64,000 nt of DNA from Neodontobutis hainanensis. Lineage: Eukaryota > Chordata > Actinopteri > Gobiiformes > Odontobutidae. The stretch spans positions 99,007 through 163,006 of the forward strand of contig JALDNG010000835.1 in assembly GCA_024349245.1 (NCBI GenBank), given 5' to 3'. The translations under genes and the position numbers were made by a program. Below, in pieces: positions 24,260 to 38,381 of this stretch (position 1 is the first letter of the stretch; each line of letters opens with the position of its first letter). The notes under the pieces were generated by a model. It searched no databases. It saw only the letters and a list, made by a program, of their open reading frames with translations, and was not told the DNA's origin.

Positions 24260-25410
24260 GAATAAAATTATGTAAAATATGAAGAAATGTACCTTAGCTT
24301 TGAATATGTTCGCGAGCGGAAGTACTACGTAGACTATGAATCTACTCATCGTGAGTTTGATACAAAAATAGAATCTATTTCCTGAATTCTAAAATTTGAA
24401 AGGTTTATGGTGAATTTGAATTTCCTAAAAAACAATAATGGATCAGCTTATGAGATTGAACATAAATATATGCCAACGTATTACTTGGCATATTTATTCA
24501 AAGAAAAAGAGCAGGGATGTATATTTTAACAACCAACCGATTTAAAAACGCTGAGCATGGCAAAAGATAAAACTAGAAGATTCGATTTCGTTGTACATGT
24601 GCCAACACCCACGAATTAAATCGGATTCTATCAACTCCTTGTGATTCAACCAATTTTTTTATTGAATTGATTTAATTAATCAAGAAAGAATGAACATTGA
24701 GTATTCAATGGTTATGAATGTGTAATTATTTTTTTATATTTTAATTCCATAAAACGTAAATAATGTTTTTTAAATTGGGAAGTAATATTTTATGCGTGTA
24801 TTAAAGGCTGACTAAAAAACGAAGTGAGCTCAGCTATTAAGAGAAATGAAAATAGTAATCTTACTAAATCAGTTAAATTTATCTGCTAAATTGCGCGCAG
24901 TCTCGATAAAAATGTCATTTGCTATACAGACAGCAGATTTTTCAGAAATTAACACATATTTTGATGATTTCGTCAAAAGTGATCACGAAGGTCTTGTATT
25001 TTCACTAGCTGTGATTTTAGCAAAAAAAGGAACAAACATATTGCGATATGATGACTAAATTTAAAGAATCACAGGAACAACTTCGTCATCGATTGAAAGT
25101 AACGAGAAAAAAATCAATCAATTCTTTAAAACAATAAAGAGGTTTTAAAATTGTGAACCTAAGACTCAAATCATCAACAAACTCAAAAGAAGAGATAGAT
25201 TCATTGAATATAATATCGCAACGCCTCATGAGCTTTGCCAACCAGTATGAAGATTTCAAACAGGGCTTACCAAAAAAACCAAAGTAATCTATTTTAAAAG
25301 ATACCCGAAAATTGCTGATTTTCCACCAATTGTTGCTCAGTTTCGAAAGTCAGATTTAAAATTACACATTCAGATAACACCATTTAAAAAGTTTCATATT
25401 TAATTCAATC
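24260..25410 (+). pseudogene. Unidentified coding remnant, several frames
   Basis: I do not recognise the family. In one plus frame, 24281-24619 has only two stops (24383 and 24527) across about 113 codons, far fewer than chance in DNA this AT-rich. It gives charged and aromatic protein-like stretches such as EYVRERKYYVDYESTHREFD and KYMPTYYLAYLFKEKE. After an AT-rich gap, 24846-25058 is open for 70 codons. Then about 25046-25287 is open in another frame with one internal stop (LRHRLKVTRKK..., MSFANQYEDFKQG), and about 25300-25402 reads RYPKIADFPPIVAQFRKSDL. These pieces may be one gene broken by decay and short introns, or the body of a transposon. No catalytic motif was identified and no splice joins could be confirmed. 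Confidence 0.4.
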
Positions 25411-27906
25411 AATTCAAAACGATCTAGCTTATCAACCTCACTAAAACCTGTCTTCCTATTTATGATTATAATTGACTAATTATGATTTATTTCTATTTCA
25501 TTGCTATAGTTTGTAAAAATAAATGAATTTCTTCATTTTAATCACTCCTCGAAACACTCATTGAAATTTTCGTAAAATTAAAAAACACGCGCAAAATCTA
25601 ATATCGCGCGTAAGGAAAGTAATTTTTCTCATTTTTAAAAATTTTAAATCTTTGGAAATTTGTTGGCTCAAATATAATGTGGATAAAAAATCTGCCTTTT
25701 AGATGAGTGATAATGTTTATTGAAATAGTTAAAATGCGTTTAAAATATTTAATTACATCTAGTTAACTAGATCAATATCATCATCGATGATTGGTATTTT
25801 TGTATAATTTCTCATTTTTAATAAATACATATTTTGTTTTTATTTTACACTCATTAAAATTTTTAATCTATTAATAAAGACAATACTAGAGAAAAACTGA
25901 TTTTGGTATTCACATGTTTGGAAATTTAAAATTTAAATATCACTGTAATTTAGAATATTAAAGAGATTAGCAGATAGTACACGGCTGCGTATTAAGTTTT
26001 ACATAACATAATTTTGAAATTTCTTCTAACTCAAAAAACGAAAAAATAAATAAAAGTTTTCAATTACTTTTGCGACAAGTTGTAAATTTACCTCAAACGG
26101 AAACCCTAAACACAAACATCTTATATTTCTTATCTATCCAATTAAAATCCAGAGCTGACTTAGCTTTTATATAATGAATACCGAAATAATGTAATAAACA
26201 ATGAAATATAATTTATATGTTTTAAACTACTCAGTTTTACATATTTTTTGAAATTTAATATTTTATTTTTTAAAAAACCTATATGTTTGATATTTTATTT
26301 AATTAAAATAGGTAAATTGTCTTAAAACGTCGATGAATCGCTCAGACTGATTTTAATATGAAACAATGTTTCTTTTAGAAATTATTTGGTTATTTACTGT
26401 AGATTATTTGCTTATTAATCATAAACATTTATCTGTTGTTTCCGCTATTTTTCGTCTGTACAAGAGTAAATATTTTTGTTATCGCGTTACATATTTCTAG
26501 GTATATCCTTGACAGAACATAAATATACTCTTAAGAGATTTTTTTTGTTTCACTTCAAATACAATCAGGCTTTAATTTAAAACTGAAATAATTTTTAAAT
26601 CTTGAAATTAATGCAATTTTTTACATACACACAAAAGGAGAAATTTTTATTTGAGATATTTTAAAACCTTTATGATATGAAAATATTGAAATACTAGCTA
26701 ATGAATAATTTCTTTATGATGGTTACAATTAATCGAAATCCATCCTTATTTTTCAGAACGTCTTATAATTTTTTAGCCTTCTTCATGCAGTTAAACATTA
26801 TTTCGAAAAAAATCAAGATGAAGATGTTTTATCGTTAAAAATCGCCAAAGAGAGGAAAATATAATGTTAAAAACGCTGTTTCACACTTCGAGTAATTAAT
26901 ATTTCAGGGTAATATTAACCAGTGTAACACATAATTTTACTTTGTCGAATAATTTTCAAACCAATAAAAGAATTCTTCTTTAAATCGCCTTTAATTTTTT
27001 TAACGGTCAATTTATCAATAAAAAGGACCATATCTTACCAAACATGCGGAAACAAAATATTATTCGTTCACCATAAACTAGTGTGAAAATTGACAAAATG
27101 ACTTACTTCGAACCATGAACGAAGCAAATTTACATTTTTTTGATTATTATCATGGTTTCATATTTGATTATGAAGATAATTTGAACTTTTGGAACTTGAA
27201 GATATCTCCATTATTATTGTTGACAAGATTGATCTTCCAAATATTTAAAATTAATTAAATTTACACAATGTCTAAATTCAAGATTTTTTACAGATATCGC
27301 TAATTTTGATCCACGAGTGTTTTCTACTCTCTGCATCTGTGTTTATAATATTATTATTATAAAATAAATTTAATCAATTAGTAAGAATAAAAAATTTCTT
27401 CACACTTTTATGTACATTTATCACACACCAACAAAATCCAACAGACTCTTAAATTTTTGAAGTTATTTGATCTTATACTTTTGAATGAACGAAAAATAAT
27501 AACTCGAACAAACCAATTTTAGCTATTTCTCACACCCATTCAAAAAATTGAAATTTGATCGAAACAAATTTCCTAAGATTTAGTCTCTTCAACCACTTTC
27601 ATCCTTTTATAACGTTTTATTATTTTTTACAGAAAAGTTAAAATATTATGTCGTGTTTTATGTATTTCTGAGATAATGAAGAAAACCTTTATTGATATCT
27701 ATCTATAATTTTCACAAAAAACAATTCTCGTGAAACTTTCACGTGAAAAGTGTTTAGAAATTTTCAAATATGCTTTGGAATCTAAACTTTTTCTCATTAA
27801 AATTTACAAAAATTTATCAAACTACTGATTATTTATAAATACCCATTTTATGAGATGGAACTCACTTTGTGATTATAAAAATCTGTCATGTTGAACTAGT
27901 TGGTTC
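25411..27906. other. AT-rich intergenic stretch
   Basis: No gene supported. A perfect inverted repeat ACGCGC/GCGCGT lies at 25587-25611. The missing 5' exons of the TMEM120 gene might lie in 27480-27906, but I could not find them. Confidence 0.45.
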
Positions 27907-28739
27907 TTGGAAAAATGTATTGGAGAGCTTGATATTTCTCTTTACTGGCAAAAGTATTCAACTTGCAAAAATATTGATATAATTACAAGGAAGCATATGA
28001 AACGCTCAAACTCAACGCTGCAATACTATTTTTAATTATTTGGTTCATGAATATAGTTTTTTTCCCGTATCGGTATGTTATGATATTTAATTGAGAACTT
28101 TCGACGCGCTTCACAATTCATTCGTTTTATGGTACTACAGTTCCTTGACACTTCAAGAACATATTCTTGTGGCCAATGGTTCACGGTTTGACTTTTTTAA
28201 AATAGTAGAATCAAACTTTGGTGGAGATTGCATCATTACATATCTATACTTGGATCTGGAATCGTCATGGTTTGGCCCAATGGCCAATCTTATCAGTACT
28301 ACCGTCCATACTACTATACATATGCAGCTTTTCAGGGTTAAAAAAGTTTTAATGATAGCAATCGTTCATATTGTTCAGTATTCATATCAAAAGAGAATTT
28401 TATATCGGTTGAGAACGTTAGGAGTTTCGTCATCTATGGCGCTCACGGTCGATGGAATTCGTCCATTCATGTGGAACGGTTTCACGTTCTTAATTGTCCT
28501 ACTTGGAATCCTATATGTAAATATTTCTAGATATCTTAGGGATTTCAAATTTACAATGCTTTGATTCTTTATCAGATTTGGAAGAAGGACATTCTTTCTG
28601 AAATTCACGTATTCTCTATCACATCTGATATTAGCCATTCCTACTCTCTCTGATTTTCGCAGTTGTTTTTCTGGGGAATACAATCTCAGTTGTTCACATA
28701 ATATACTCCAAATTTAAAAAATCAAATAAAAACGACTAA
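27907..28739 (+). CDS. TMEM120: TMEM120-family membrane protein, N-terminus not found
   Basis: TMEM120 (TACAN) proteins are six-span membrane proteins of the ER and nuclear envelope; they bind coenzyme A and have been implicated in adipocyte differentiation and, debatedly, mechanosensing. Matching landmarks in order: GELDISLYW (GNVNVTLL-like), YKEAYETLKLN, LWYYSSLTLQEHILVANGSR, WWRLHHYIS (the family WW..HHY block), QYSYQKRILYRLRTLG, ALTVDGIRPFMWNG, and a last span ending KKSNKND. These lie in different frames joined by introns 28073-28095, 28186-28208, 28337-28358, 28517-28539 and 28609-28634 (22-26 nt). Stop TAA at 28737. A 1-nt deficit near 27985 breaks the frame just before YKEAYE, and the roughly 100-residue N-terminal coiled coil is missing, so the gene is partial or its first exons lie behind a longer intron. 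Confidence 0.87.
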
Positions 28740-31700
28740 AAATCTCCATGAATAAACATTTATCCACATTCAATATTTAAAAACAAAATGCTTTCAATCA
28801 TCCAATTTGCTTCCAAATTTACGAAAAATTAAAAACTGTACACAATATCTATTTATATACAAATTTAACATTAAACTTTCTCAAAATAAAATATAAATAT
28901 TGAATTTTAACATAAACTTTGAAATCGAAACTAGTAAATATATATAAATAAATTTCCTTGCTTTACACGATAGAGGGATTTTTAAGTATAATCTTGTTAT
29001 AATCACTTAATTTCAGAATATGTGATAACTAAATAAAAATGCCGAAAGTTATGGATATAAAACGGGATTACTTTAATTTATTAAAAATACTTGACTTCAC
29101 TTTAGCTTTCAATATTTCATAAGTATCAAAGGTTTTCGATTTACTGAGTCATATTTACGTCTGTTAATTTCCCAATTCATTTTTATGGTTTAAATTTAAA
29201 GATCACGACATTAATTTTATATGTTTGGATAATATTTCTCTCACTTTCTAATTTGGCCAACGAGATCTCTCCTAATTTTAAGAGTATATTAATTTGACCT
29301 TCATTTTAATATTCTTGTTAAGTAAGGCTCTAAAACTACAAAAATCAACTGTTTTAATTTATATTTTGATTGAAAAATTTCCCTGACATTTTTTGTATTT
29401 GAAAAACTTTTATTTTCAAGTTATTTAACTTTCTTACGGACACATGAGATTCTTATTTTCTTAAACGGACACAATAATTTTAATAGTACATTCCCTTCAC
29501 CTCCGTTCAAAAATAATACTGACAAATTATCATGTATACGATAATATTAAACCAAGGTAAAACGTTTAAGGAAATACTTAAACTGATAAGGATGTTATTT
29601 TTATTCAATTTTAATAACCTAGGGATCCCTTATATTCATCATAAATAATATGGTTGCGATTCACGGAAAACTTTTAAATAAAAATTACTGTTTTACCTTC
29701 AGTCAACCATCAACTGTACGAATGATATTCGTGAAGATCCGGTTGATTTTCTTCTTAAACGTCAAAAATAAATTTTGTAATAATTTGATTTATCAATAAA
29801 CCTTACGTTTCCTAATTTGGTCTGGCTAAAATCGTAATTAAGCCCAATCTAATGCCATAAAAATGTGATAAAGTTTCAAATAAAATTTATTTCAGAAAAA
29901 TATCACTGAGTGGGATATTATTTTTTTTTATTCTTTCTTATTCGTATATGCTTTAAAAAAATAAATTTAATTTGAAGTTGGGAAATTAAATCGTGTTACC
30001 TTCTCATTTTATAATTTGCAAGACTCTTTAACAATCCTAGTTGCATCGTAACAGTAACATTGAACACAAATGCACCCTGAACAAATGTCAAACATATTCA
30101 GTCAGCAGGGTGTGATTCGAGTTTTATATTATATTTAACATGAGATTTGAGATAATAATCACAAGTAGTTATCGTAGTTTAACGCTTGATATCTGCCAGC
30201 CCACTGTTCAAACATATCTAAATATAAAACATGATCCAAATTAAAACACACCGTTTTATTATGTGTGATTTTCGCATTTCCAAAACTTTATAAAAACTGT
30301 ATGTTTGAACTTTCTTAGAAGAAAAATTACTTACCCAGAGACTAAGATAATATAAACGGTGACCATCTGGTTTTATCGAATTGGAATTCCATTTCATAGT
30401 TCAAAGCTTCACTCTTGCTTATATGATAATCTTTTGATATGACTTATGTATCGTCATGAAACAAAAAAAACTAATTTGCTCATTGTTAAAATTTTTACAT
30501 TTTATTATTTTGTACAGGCTGAAAAGGGAAATCTGTATATAAGAGAAGGCTCTATGTTTTAAACGTATGGGTCGATTGATATGTTAATGCTACTCACCCG
30601 TCAAAAATAGATAGCACGAGTACAGTTTTTTACTGTGAAGTCAAAATTGTGCAATTTGAAATTGATATTTTCGTTTTGATAAATGAATTTTTGTCTGTGA
30701 TTTTTGAAAATCTTGAAAGGGTGTTGATACCGCAAATGATAAGGGCAAAAATAGTAAGAATATATGGAAAAAAGGAACAAAAATACAAAGCATAAAGGCG
30801 GTGAAATTAAAATTTATTTTATTCAAAATTCTCCATTTGAATTTACATTTAGATGATATTCAAAATAGCTTTTTTTGTTGCTGTAATGTTTTGTTGACAG
30901 ATAAATCACAATCTTTAAAATTAAACGATAATTTAAACTGCAATTTGAAAATTATACTTGGTTAAGGATTCTTTTCGAATAAGCGTTCCAGCCAAAAAAT
31001 CAATAACAATATTCGATTAAAGACCTCAAATTACATGATATTTGTTAAGGCTTACCCCCATAAGCTATTATAGAACATAAAACCCACACGATTATCCCCC
31101 ACATAGAGACAAGGAAATAACATCAGTTCCAACTGATATGGATCTCATAATGTTTTAGTGTCATAATCTAACCTTATAAAAAATAAAAATTCATACTAGA
31201 TAGCTTGAAGAATAGTAAGTGAGAACCAAATGATATTTAAGACCAACCATCTATAGGCTGTACTTCGGAGTTCATAATAAATGAAGAAGAGTTAAGATAT
31301 TTAAGGTAATTGTCTCATTTTATTTCATTTATTGAGCCGTTAGAAAAAAAATTCAATTAAAATTTTCTTAAACCGCATTCCTGGAAAGAAAAGACAAAAT
31401 TAATTTTTTTATAAAAACGGCATATTTTAAAGTATCTTAAGTAAACTCTCGTATGATGTAGCATATTCAATGCAGTTACATGACGGTAAAATTTTGACAT
31501 TTGAAAGGAAAAGTATTTTAATCTGGAAATTATGTATGTTTCACAAAGGAGCTCTTTTTTAAAAATTTATGAGGACTGAATGATTGATCGTTAACAAGAA
31601 TTAAATAATCAAACAAAAAAAAATCATTCAAAAATGAGTTTTTGGAAAAAAGATGTTTTGACATGAAAGCTAACCCCACATCACATTTATATTTTTCAGG

Positions 31701-34700
31701 GAATCGTCTATTCCATAGCTGATGTTTATATAACTTGAAATAAAAATTTTAAAAGTTTCGGAAACAATCAATTTAAGTGTAAAACATCTTTTGAAAAAGT
31801 TCGGAAAAATTTAATTCCTCGTATAAATAAAAAAATGACCAAAAATGCTTCAAATAGTTCAAAAATTTTAACAATTTCAATGAAAATTTAGGACTTTATA
31901 ATTTAATATTATATCCTTAATATGTGTCAATTTTTTCTTTTAATTGCCTACATATGGAAAGAAGAAGGTAAAATTTGGATCATAAATACAGTTGTATTGA
32001 ACTCTTTGATGTGCTGGTTGAGAATATTCAACAAAAATCCTAAGCTTACGACAATGGTTAAGAGTATAGATAATGGATATATTGCAACTATGCTGTCGAA
32101 ATTTACATAACCACTGTTTATCATTGAAAAATATTTTTATCTCTCATTTTTAAGCTCAATTGAAAATATTGTAAATGTAACCTAAATCTAAAGTCAACTA
32201 ATTAAGTGGAGACAACCAAAGAACATATAATTATGATAGAAAAGCTATTCAGCTTTTAGAAATTCATTTTTGATGCGAAATATGTCTTGAAAAGTTGACT
32301 AAACGAAAAGAAAGTTTCGGGCTGAGTTATAAGTCAAAGTATTATACGCCTGGCCATCTAATTTGAGTCAAAAATTTAAGATAGACTTATAAGTTAAAAA
32401 ACTTTTTAATCAGCAAATAATTTGATTTCAAAATAAATTAACATTTAATTCGTTGAGGAACTTTTGTCATTAAAATCCTGTCATCCTTATAATAGTTGCA
32501 TTTTCATTTTTCCCAACATTAATTAACAGTATTAAATGGGAGTATTTCATTGTTTGAATTAACGGATAAAAATATGTTTTAAAGCAGTTTTGATGTCCCT
32601 GTTTATTTTAATAGCATGGAAAAATTGAAATAATTTCACCTTTCTTCGCATGTTCGACAATTATTACTTCAACCTTCATATCGGGAAAAATTTTTATTTT
32701 CAAAATCATGCAAAGATTTCTCTTAATTTTTCGTTTTTCGATTCTTCATAAGATCTGAACGCTGAATATTTGAGGGTAAGGGCTGGATTTTAATCTTTTG
32801 AAAAGTTTAAGTCAAAACGTGTTATATTTTCACGAATAATTGAAAAAACTAAAATTATCTAACGATTGCAGATTTGATATTCATCGAGCGTTATTCTGAT
32901 TAAAGATTTAAATCGTTTAACTAAATAGGAGATTTTAATTACTGTGAATTTAAATTAGGCTTTCAGATAATAATTGAGGTTGGTTCAAAAACCTTCGTTT
33001 CCTCAAACATGAGAAACATCTTTCTGAAAGAAAGTTGATTTCAAAAATTTAAAAACGTTTAATACGAAAAATAATATTTTAGAAATTTTATTTTGTGATA
33101 TACATGACATATAATCTTCACATATTTATGGTTATCAATTAACATCTTAGACATCAAACTTTTTGAATGTCAAATTTATATACACTTTAAATTTTATGTC
33201 ATCGAATAAAACTGACCATTCAGAAATTGTTTTTCTTCATGATATTCATCTGATCCAAAAACTGACAAAAATCTACACATTTGAAAAATATACAGAATTA
33301 AAAATATTTAATTATTAAAATTAAAAATAACCGAGGAGAAATTTCACCTTTTTCTTAAACGCATCAGTTGAATAAGTGGAGTCACAACAAGTATCGACCT
33401 CGTTCAAACTGTACTTAATTAATGTTAAGTCAAAATGAACAATTTTGAGCTCACACTACTTTGAAACACAAGCTTTGGCTTCATAGACTTCTTGAAAGTA
33501 TTGAATTAACACGATCCCAGAAAAATAAAAAGCTAAAGATGGAAAATAATGTTCGTATGTACAAAAATTATTGTAAGCAAAATGATTGACTGTCGATGTG
33601 TTTTTTACATTTTTGCAAGAATCTTAAAATATCAACCTGGAGATTATTTTTACAATCAAATAAAATTTAGAATGATTTTCTATCCTCAGCATAACGAGCA
33701 TGACTTTATATTCCCATACGTAACATTCATCCTTTCAAATAAATGGTCAAAACAAAGCATTCGAGAATTGATAATTGATTCTGTGGTAATGGTCTATTTA
33801 AGCATATCTATCAATGAAACTTGAAAGAGTTGAGTTAATGGATCAAAATCGTCTACCTTCGAATAAAATCCTCGTATGTGCTTCATACTATAAAACATCC
33901 AGAGTATCATATAACATTTTATTTTTTAAATATTTCAAAATTCACACTACTTTAAAGGTGTCTTATTTTATTTAACAAACCTACTTTTTTATTAAAATAT
34001 ATGGTTGATGTAAATGCATATTTTATAATAATTTATATTAATTTGTAATTGTCAGCTTAATGTCGTTTTTGCAGTAATAATGTTTGACACTAAAAACTCA
34101 GAAGCCAATTTAAAAAGTAAAACCCTTGCATATCCCTTCAATGAAACACAACGAATTAAAAATCCATCACATGCTATAATTGCATAAATTAAAATCAAAT
34201 AACCTAATTTAAGTTCGAAAAATGTCTTTAACATGATATCATAAAATTTGAATATTTATGAAGCTTTAATCAAAAAATAAAAATCACACAAAATTATTTT
34301 TATGACGATTCCTTAATTTTTTCATTGTCTAAACAAAACTGCCATCTATACAGTTAAAATTTTTGAAAACAATTTTCCCAAAAGCAAGATAAAAAATCGA
34401 CTTTTATCAAGAAAAAAATTAATTTTGTTCATATTTTAATCCTAAATTTATCTGAGTTTTAAGCGAACTGTTTCGAGTTTTCAAATTATCATCTCTGCTA
34501 TAAAATAAGTTGATTTCCGTTTGGTGTGATGTTTGGGGATATATTGTGTCAAATATTCTTGATTTAGTTTTTTATTGTATATGCTGTCAATAAAATGAAC
34601 AACGATTTTAAGAGCACATAAACGACACATTAAACCAAGTCAGTTATAATAAAATATCCATGTCTGTGCTTAAAATTAATTTTATGAGACGAGAAATCAT

Positions 34701-35159
34701 TTAAAAATTGAAATGTTTCGTTGTAGGCCAGAAGAATAGATGAACCCCTCATTCGAATTTCGGCTTGCAATCGTCCTATAAACGAACAAAAAGATTTTAA
34801 TATTATAAATAATACTTAAATCGTATTATAGGAAACTAAAATTATTCTTATCTTTATTATAAATAGATATAAAATCTTTTATCTGATAAATTATAATTTT
34901 AGAATGTGACTCGATCGATGAATATTCTTGGTTTTGAATTTAGAGCGTAATTGCAATCCTTTTAGAAATTTCTTATAAAATTTTGTTTTTACGAAACAAA
35001 ATGATGAGTAACATTTTTTGGAAAATTTTGATGACTAGAAAAATTCGGGTTTAAATATTTTCTTTCGTTAATGTATTATTATCAGATTTGTTTGATATTT
35101 TAGACTTTCTGAAAAAATGAATGGATAAATAAAGAAATGGTGTTCAAAATTTTATATGA
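28740..35159. other. Long AT-rich intergenic stretch
   Basis: No supportable gene. The longest ORFs (61 codons minus at 30641; 62 codons plus at 31922; 91 codons plus at 33549; 60 codons minus at 34052) have no recognisable motif and compositions expected of AT-rich DNA. The 33549-33824 ORF is the most protein-like. Confidence 0.5.
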
Positions 35160-36165
35160 TTAACGCGTTAATGTATTTTTTAATGTTTCCAATAAATTTT
35201 TAAAGTTTATCTCATCGATTAATCTTATATTTCCTTCCGTTGAATTTTCAAACGTGCAAATGCCTCGCTTTTCTTGGATTTGTTTGACATCGTGGCAAAT
35301 CACATTTGTGAATTTTGAAATAATCTCTGGCTTGCATGCACATACAACAAGAAGTTCACCCGTCCAGTACATTATTGTCGACTTGTTTTCCGAAATGATT
35401 TTCTTTGATTTCTCCCAAGTAACTTCTTGTACGATCATACTTTTGGCAATCTCGCCTTTTCTCATCAATACTTTGGATATTTCTGAATAAAAACTTTCAG
35501 AAATTTTGTATCTTGAACATAGACTCCTGTCAATAAGATAAAGGGGATATAATTTATTTGACCCGAAATTTTTGAGAACAATACTTGCTGCCATTGGATC
35601 AAGATAAAAGTTTAACTCAGTTAAAACTGTTTTATTTTTAGATGTCTAAAAAGTAATGGGATTGAAACCTTTTTCTCTCTATCTCCACCCATGATCCAAA
35701 TAGAACTTAACAAATGACTTATATTTTTATCAAGAAGATAGGCAGCGGCAAGATTTGTACATGGTCCAACACATAGTAAATTTATTTGGTTGGGATACTT
35801 TCTTGCAAAGTGAATTAATGCTTCAGATGCTGTCATATCAGATTTAACTTCAAATTTAGAAGGATCCATAAACGTGTTTCTGAAGCCACCATGCTCAAAA
35901 TTATATTCTCCAAAGATTATTTCATCTTTTTTTCGAAAATGAATGTACTATTTAAATTGTATAACGAGCCCCGGTAAACTGGAATGCCGTCTCTTTTAAG
36001 AGCGCTTAGAGTGACTTTCGTTTCAAATGATGCTCTGACGGTGTATGTATTACCTCCTACAATAGTCAGCGCCAGTAATTCCACATTTATATCTGAAAGA
36101 AGAAATAAAAGTGACCTGGCGTCATCTAATCCTGGGTCACCGTCTAAAATAAATTTTCGTTTCAT
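35160..36165 (-). CDS. Nucleoside hydrolase paralogue 1 (IUNH family)
   Basis: Family members split the N-glycosidic bond of ribonucleosides to ribose and base (nucleoside salvage). Three exons splice to 319 aa, normal length. Seen: the Ca-binding N-terminus DGDPGLDDA (residues 8-16), usually DTDPGxDDA; GGNT; IPVYRG; VGPCTNLAAAYL; IMGGD; and ELNFYLDPMAA, matching the EFN..vDPEAA block. The C-terminal site that is normally HD or CD followed by a hydrophobic stretch reads YWTGELLVVCA, so both the catalytic-type residue and the Asp ligand look lost. Introns: 35926-35948 and 35646-35668, both 23 nt. Start taken at the Met just before the motif; an in-frame Met 30 codons upstream (36255) would add a basic extension. 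Reduced or changed activity is an inference. Confidence 0.88.
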
Positions 36166-38381
36166 TTGAGATTTAACCTTGAGAATTTTAATTATATATA
36201 CGACGTTTTTTAAATAAGTCTTTGGCACACCTTTGATTCTCATCCAGAAATTCACATAAATTCATCACATCAACATGATTAATGAATTATCGAAATCCAC
36301 CAAACATTTATCTTCTAAAAATATCCACCAATCTATTGATTGTTTCTCAACGAAAACTTGAGATTTATAAAATTTTAAAATATAAAGTCAAAAATGAAAA
36401 CTTATGTGATTTAAAAACTATTTATTTTTGAAAAAAATTTAATTGATTATTTATATGTAAATTTCAACGAATATGATAATATTTTAACAGTTCAACCCTT
36501 TATGTTCATGTACTCTTCAAAAAACAAACGAGTCGCAGAAGTTTAAAAGTTAAATTTCATATTCCCAAACACATTCTTCATAAACTATCAGGGAAAATGA
36601 TAAAATAAAGTTAAGTGTAAATAAATAAATCACAACATTAAATGATCCAATTCTTAAAATTTCATAACTTATTGAACATTCCGCTTTTCTGATGCGAAAA
36701 AGGATTTAATTCGATTATGAAATTTTCAATAGCTATGACCATATTATTAAAAAAAGAAAGTCAAAAATATATCGGTGGGTAATGAAGATAATTTAAAGTC
36801 TGATTTTAACATGTAGATCAAACACACACAATCAGTTTAAAACCAACAATAATTATCTTTTCTTCAAGTTGTATCATGAAATTTATTATTTTAAATTGAA
36901 GACAGAGACAATAAAAAGTATAATTGTCGAAATTAACACAATAAAATGAAGTTTAGCTCATGTAAACGCCAAATATCTTCTTCATATATTCTAATATATT
37001 CCTTCAGCATACAAAATCGCAAAATTTAAACATGTTTTACACATGTTAAATTTAAAGAAAAAACCAAAAATGAGCTTTTTCAACCAAAATTAACTTACGG
37101 AATTATAAATATTTTCACAATGCTGTAGACTACATGATAAATTTGAATCATCAAAAAACAATCAATATCCCCTCTAGTTAAAAAGTTCAACAAAGTTATT
37201 CACATTCTTCCAAAATATGTACCTTAATTTTATATATTTCTTGCTATGTAAATTTATGAAGTTAAAAAAATTAAGTCACTTAAATCTCCAATTAATTACT
37301 TAATTTGGTTGAGTTACAAAGTTTTATCATATGTATCAAAGAGAAAAGAATCTGCAAAACATTTGGTGAAACACAAAATTTTATGTTTTGTTTTGTATTA
37401 AGATCCAACACAATTGTGGCGTTAATTAACAATTTATTGGTTGAACTTCAATGAAAAATAAAAACTATTTATTCTAAATTCCCGAAATTAAACTTAACAT
37501 AAAATCGTAATTTTTGAGAAAAATAAACCATCATAATTGAAGACCTTTACGTTTCTAACACTTAGCTTTACGAATTTAAAATTATCGATTTAAATAATTT
37601 AATTCTTTGAGATCTCCAGTTGTTTGTTTTGTATTGAATCGAACTTAAGTCTTAGGTCACATATATATTTATTATTAAGTTATAAAATGGACTATTGAAA
37701 ATCCAAACATCCATTTCAAGGAAAATAAAGCATTAATCTTTTAACACAGTGAAGAAAGAATTTGATTTAAAATTAATTTATCTATGATGATAATTATATA
37801 ATTCTTGAGATTATATTTGTGCATCTAACTGAAAAACTTGAAATTGATACATAAATTCTAAATTGTTATTTTTATAAATTAAAAAAAAATTCTATTCACT
37901 TACAACATCAAACAAACATTGATGTTACCAAACATGAAAAGGTTTTGACTCATAACAGAAATTATTAAAAATGTTCATATTTTAGTAAATTTATTCACCT
38001 GTTTTTAATTTTTGAGAAAATGAGAATTTCAACAAAAAATTCTCACAATATCTTATAAAAGATCATAAAATCTAGGATTCAAAGAATTCTTGGATAAAAG
38101 AAATGTATGATAAAAATTTAATCTGTTGTATCTATAAATTTGAAAATATGTTGTTACATAATAATCACGTTTTGATACCTGAGACATTTTTCATTTAAAA
38201 GCAACCTTTTAATAATTTAACAAGCTATGAGTTCTCCTACGAAAGATTTGTTGTGAATCAGCTCGATATTATCCAAGTTGTAATTCAATTCATTACGAAT
38301 GCGTTAACTGGGTCCTACGATTATTATAATGATAAAATTGTGGATAATATTTCTTTATTGTGCAAAAATGCTTTTTAATAT
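36166..38381. other. AT-rich spacer between nucleoside hydrolase paralogues
   Basis: About 2.2 kb of very AT-rich sequence with no ORF or structure I can support. It presumably contains the promoter of the downstream minus-strand gene, but no TATA position could be assigned with confidence. Confidence 0.5.

Noticed and set aside
28091..28564. Single long ORF read as an ELO-type fatty-acid elongase
   Set aside because: A first glance at SWFGPM suggested ELO, but that stretch is in the wrong frame. Splicing out the 23- and 22-nt introns gives unmistakable TMEM120 sequence.
28387..28683. 98-codon minus-strand ORF
   Set aside because: It is the antisense of the TMEM120 exons, whose sense reading carries clear family motifs.
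33549..33824. 91-codon plus-strand ORF
   Set aside because: Composition fits AT-rich random sequence and no family is recognised; no neighbouring exons found.
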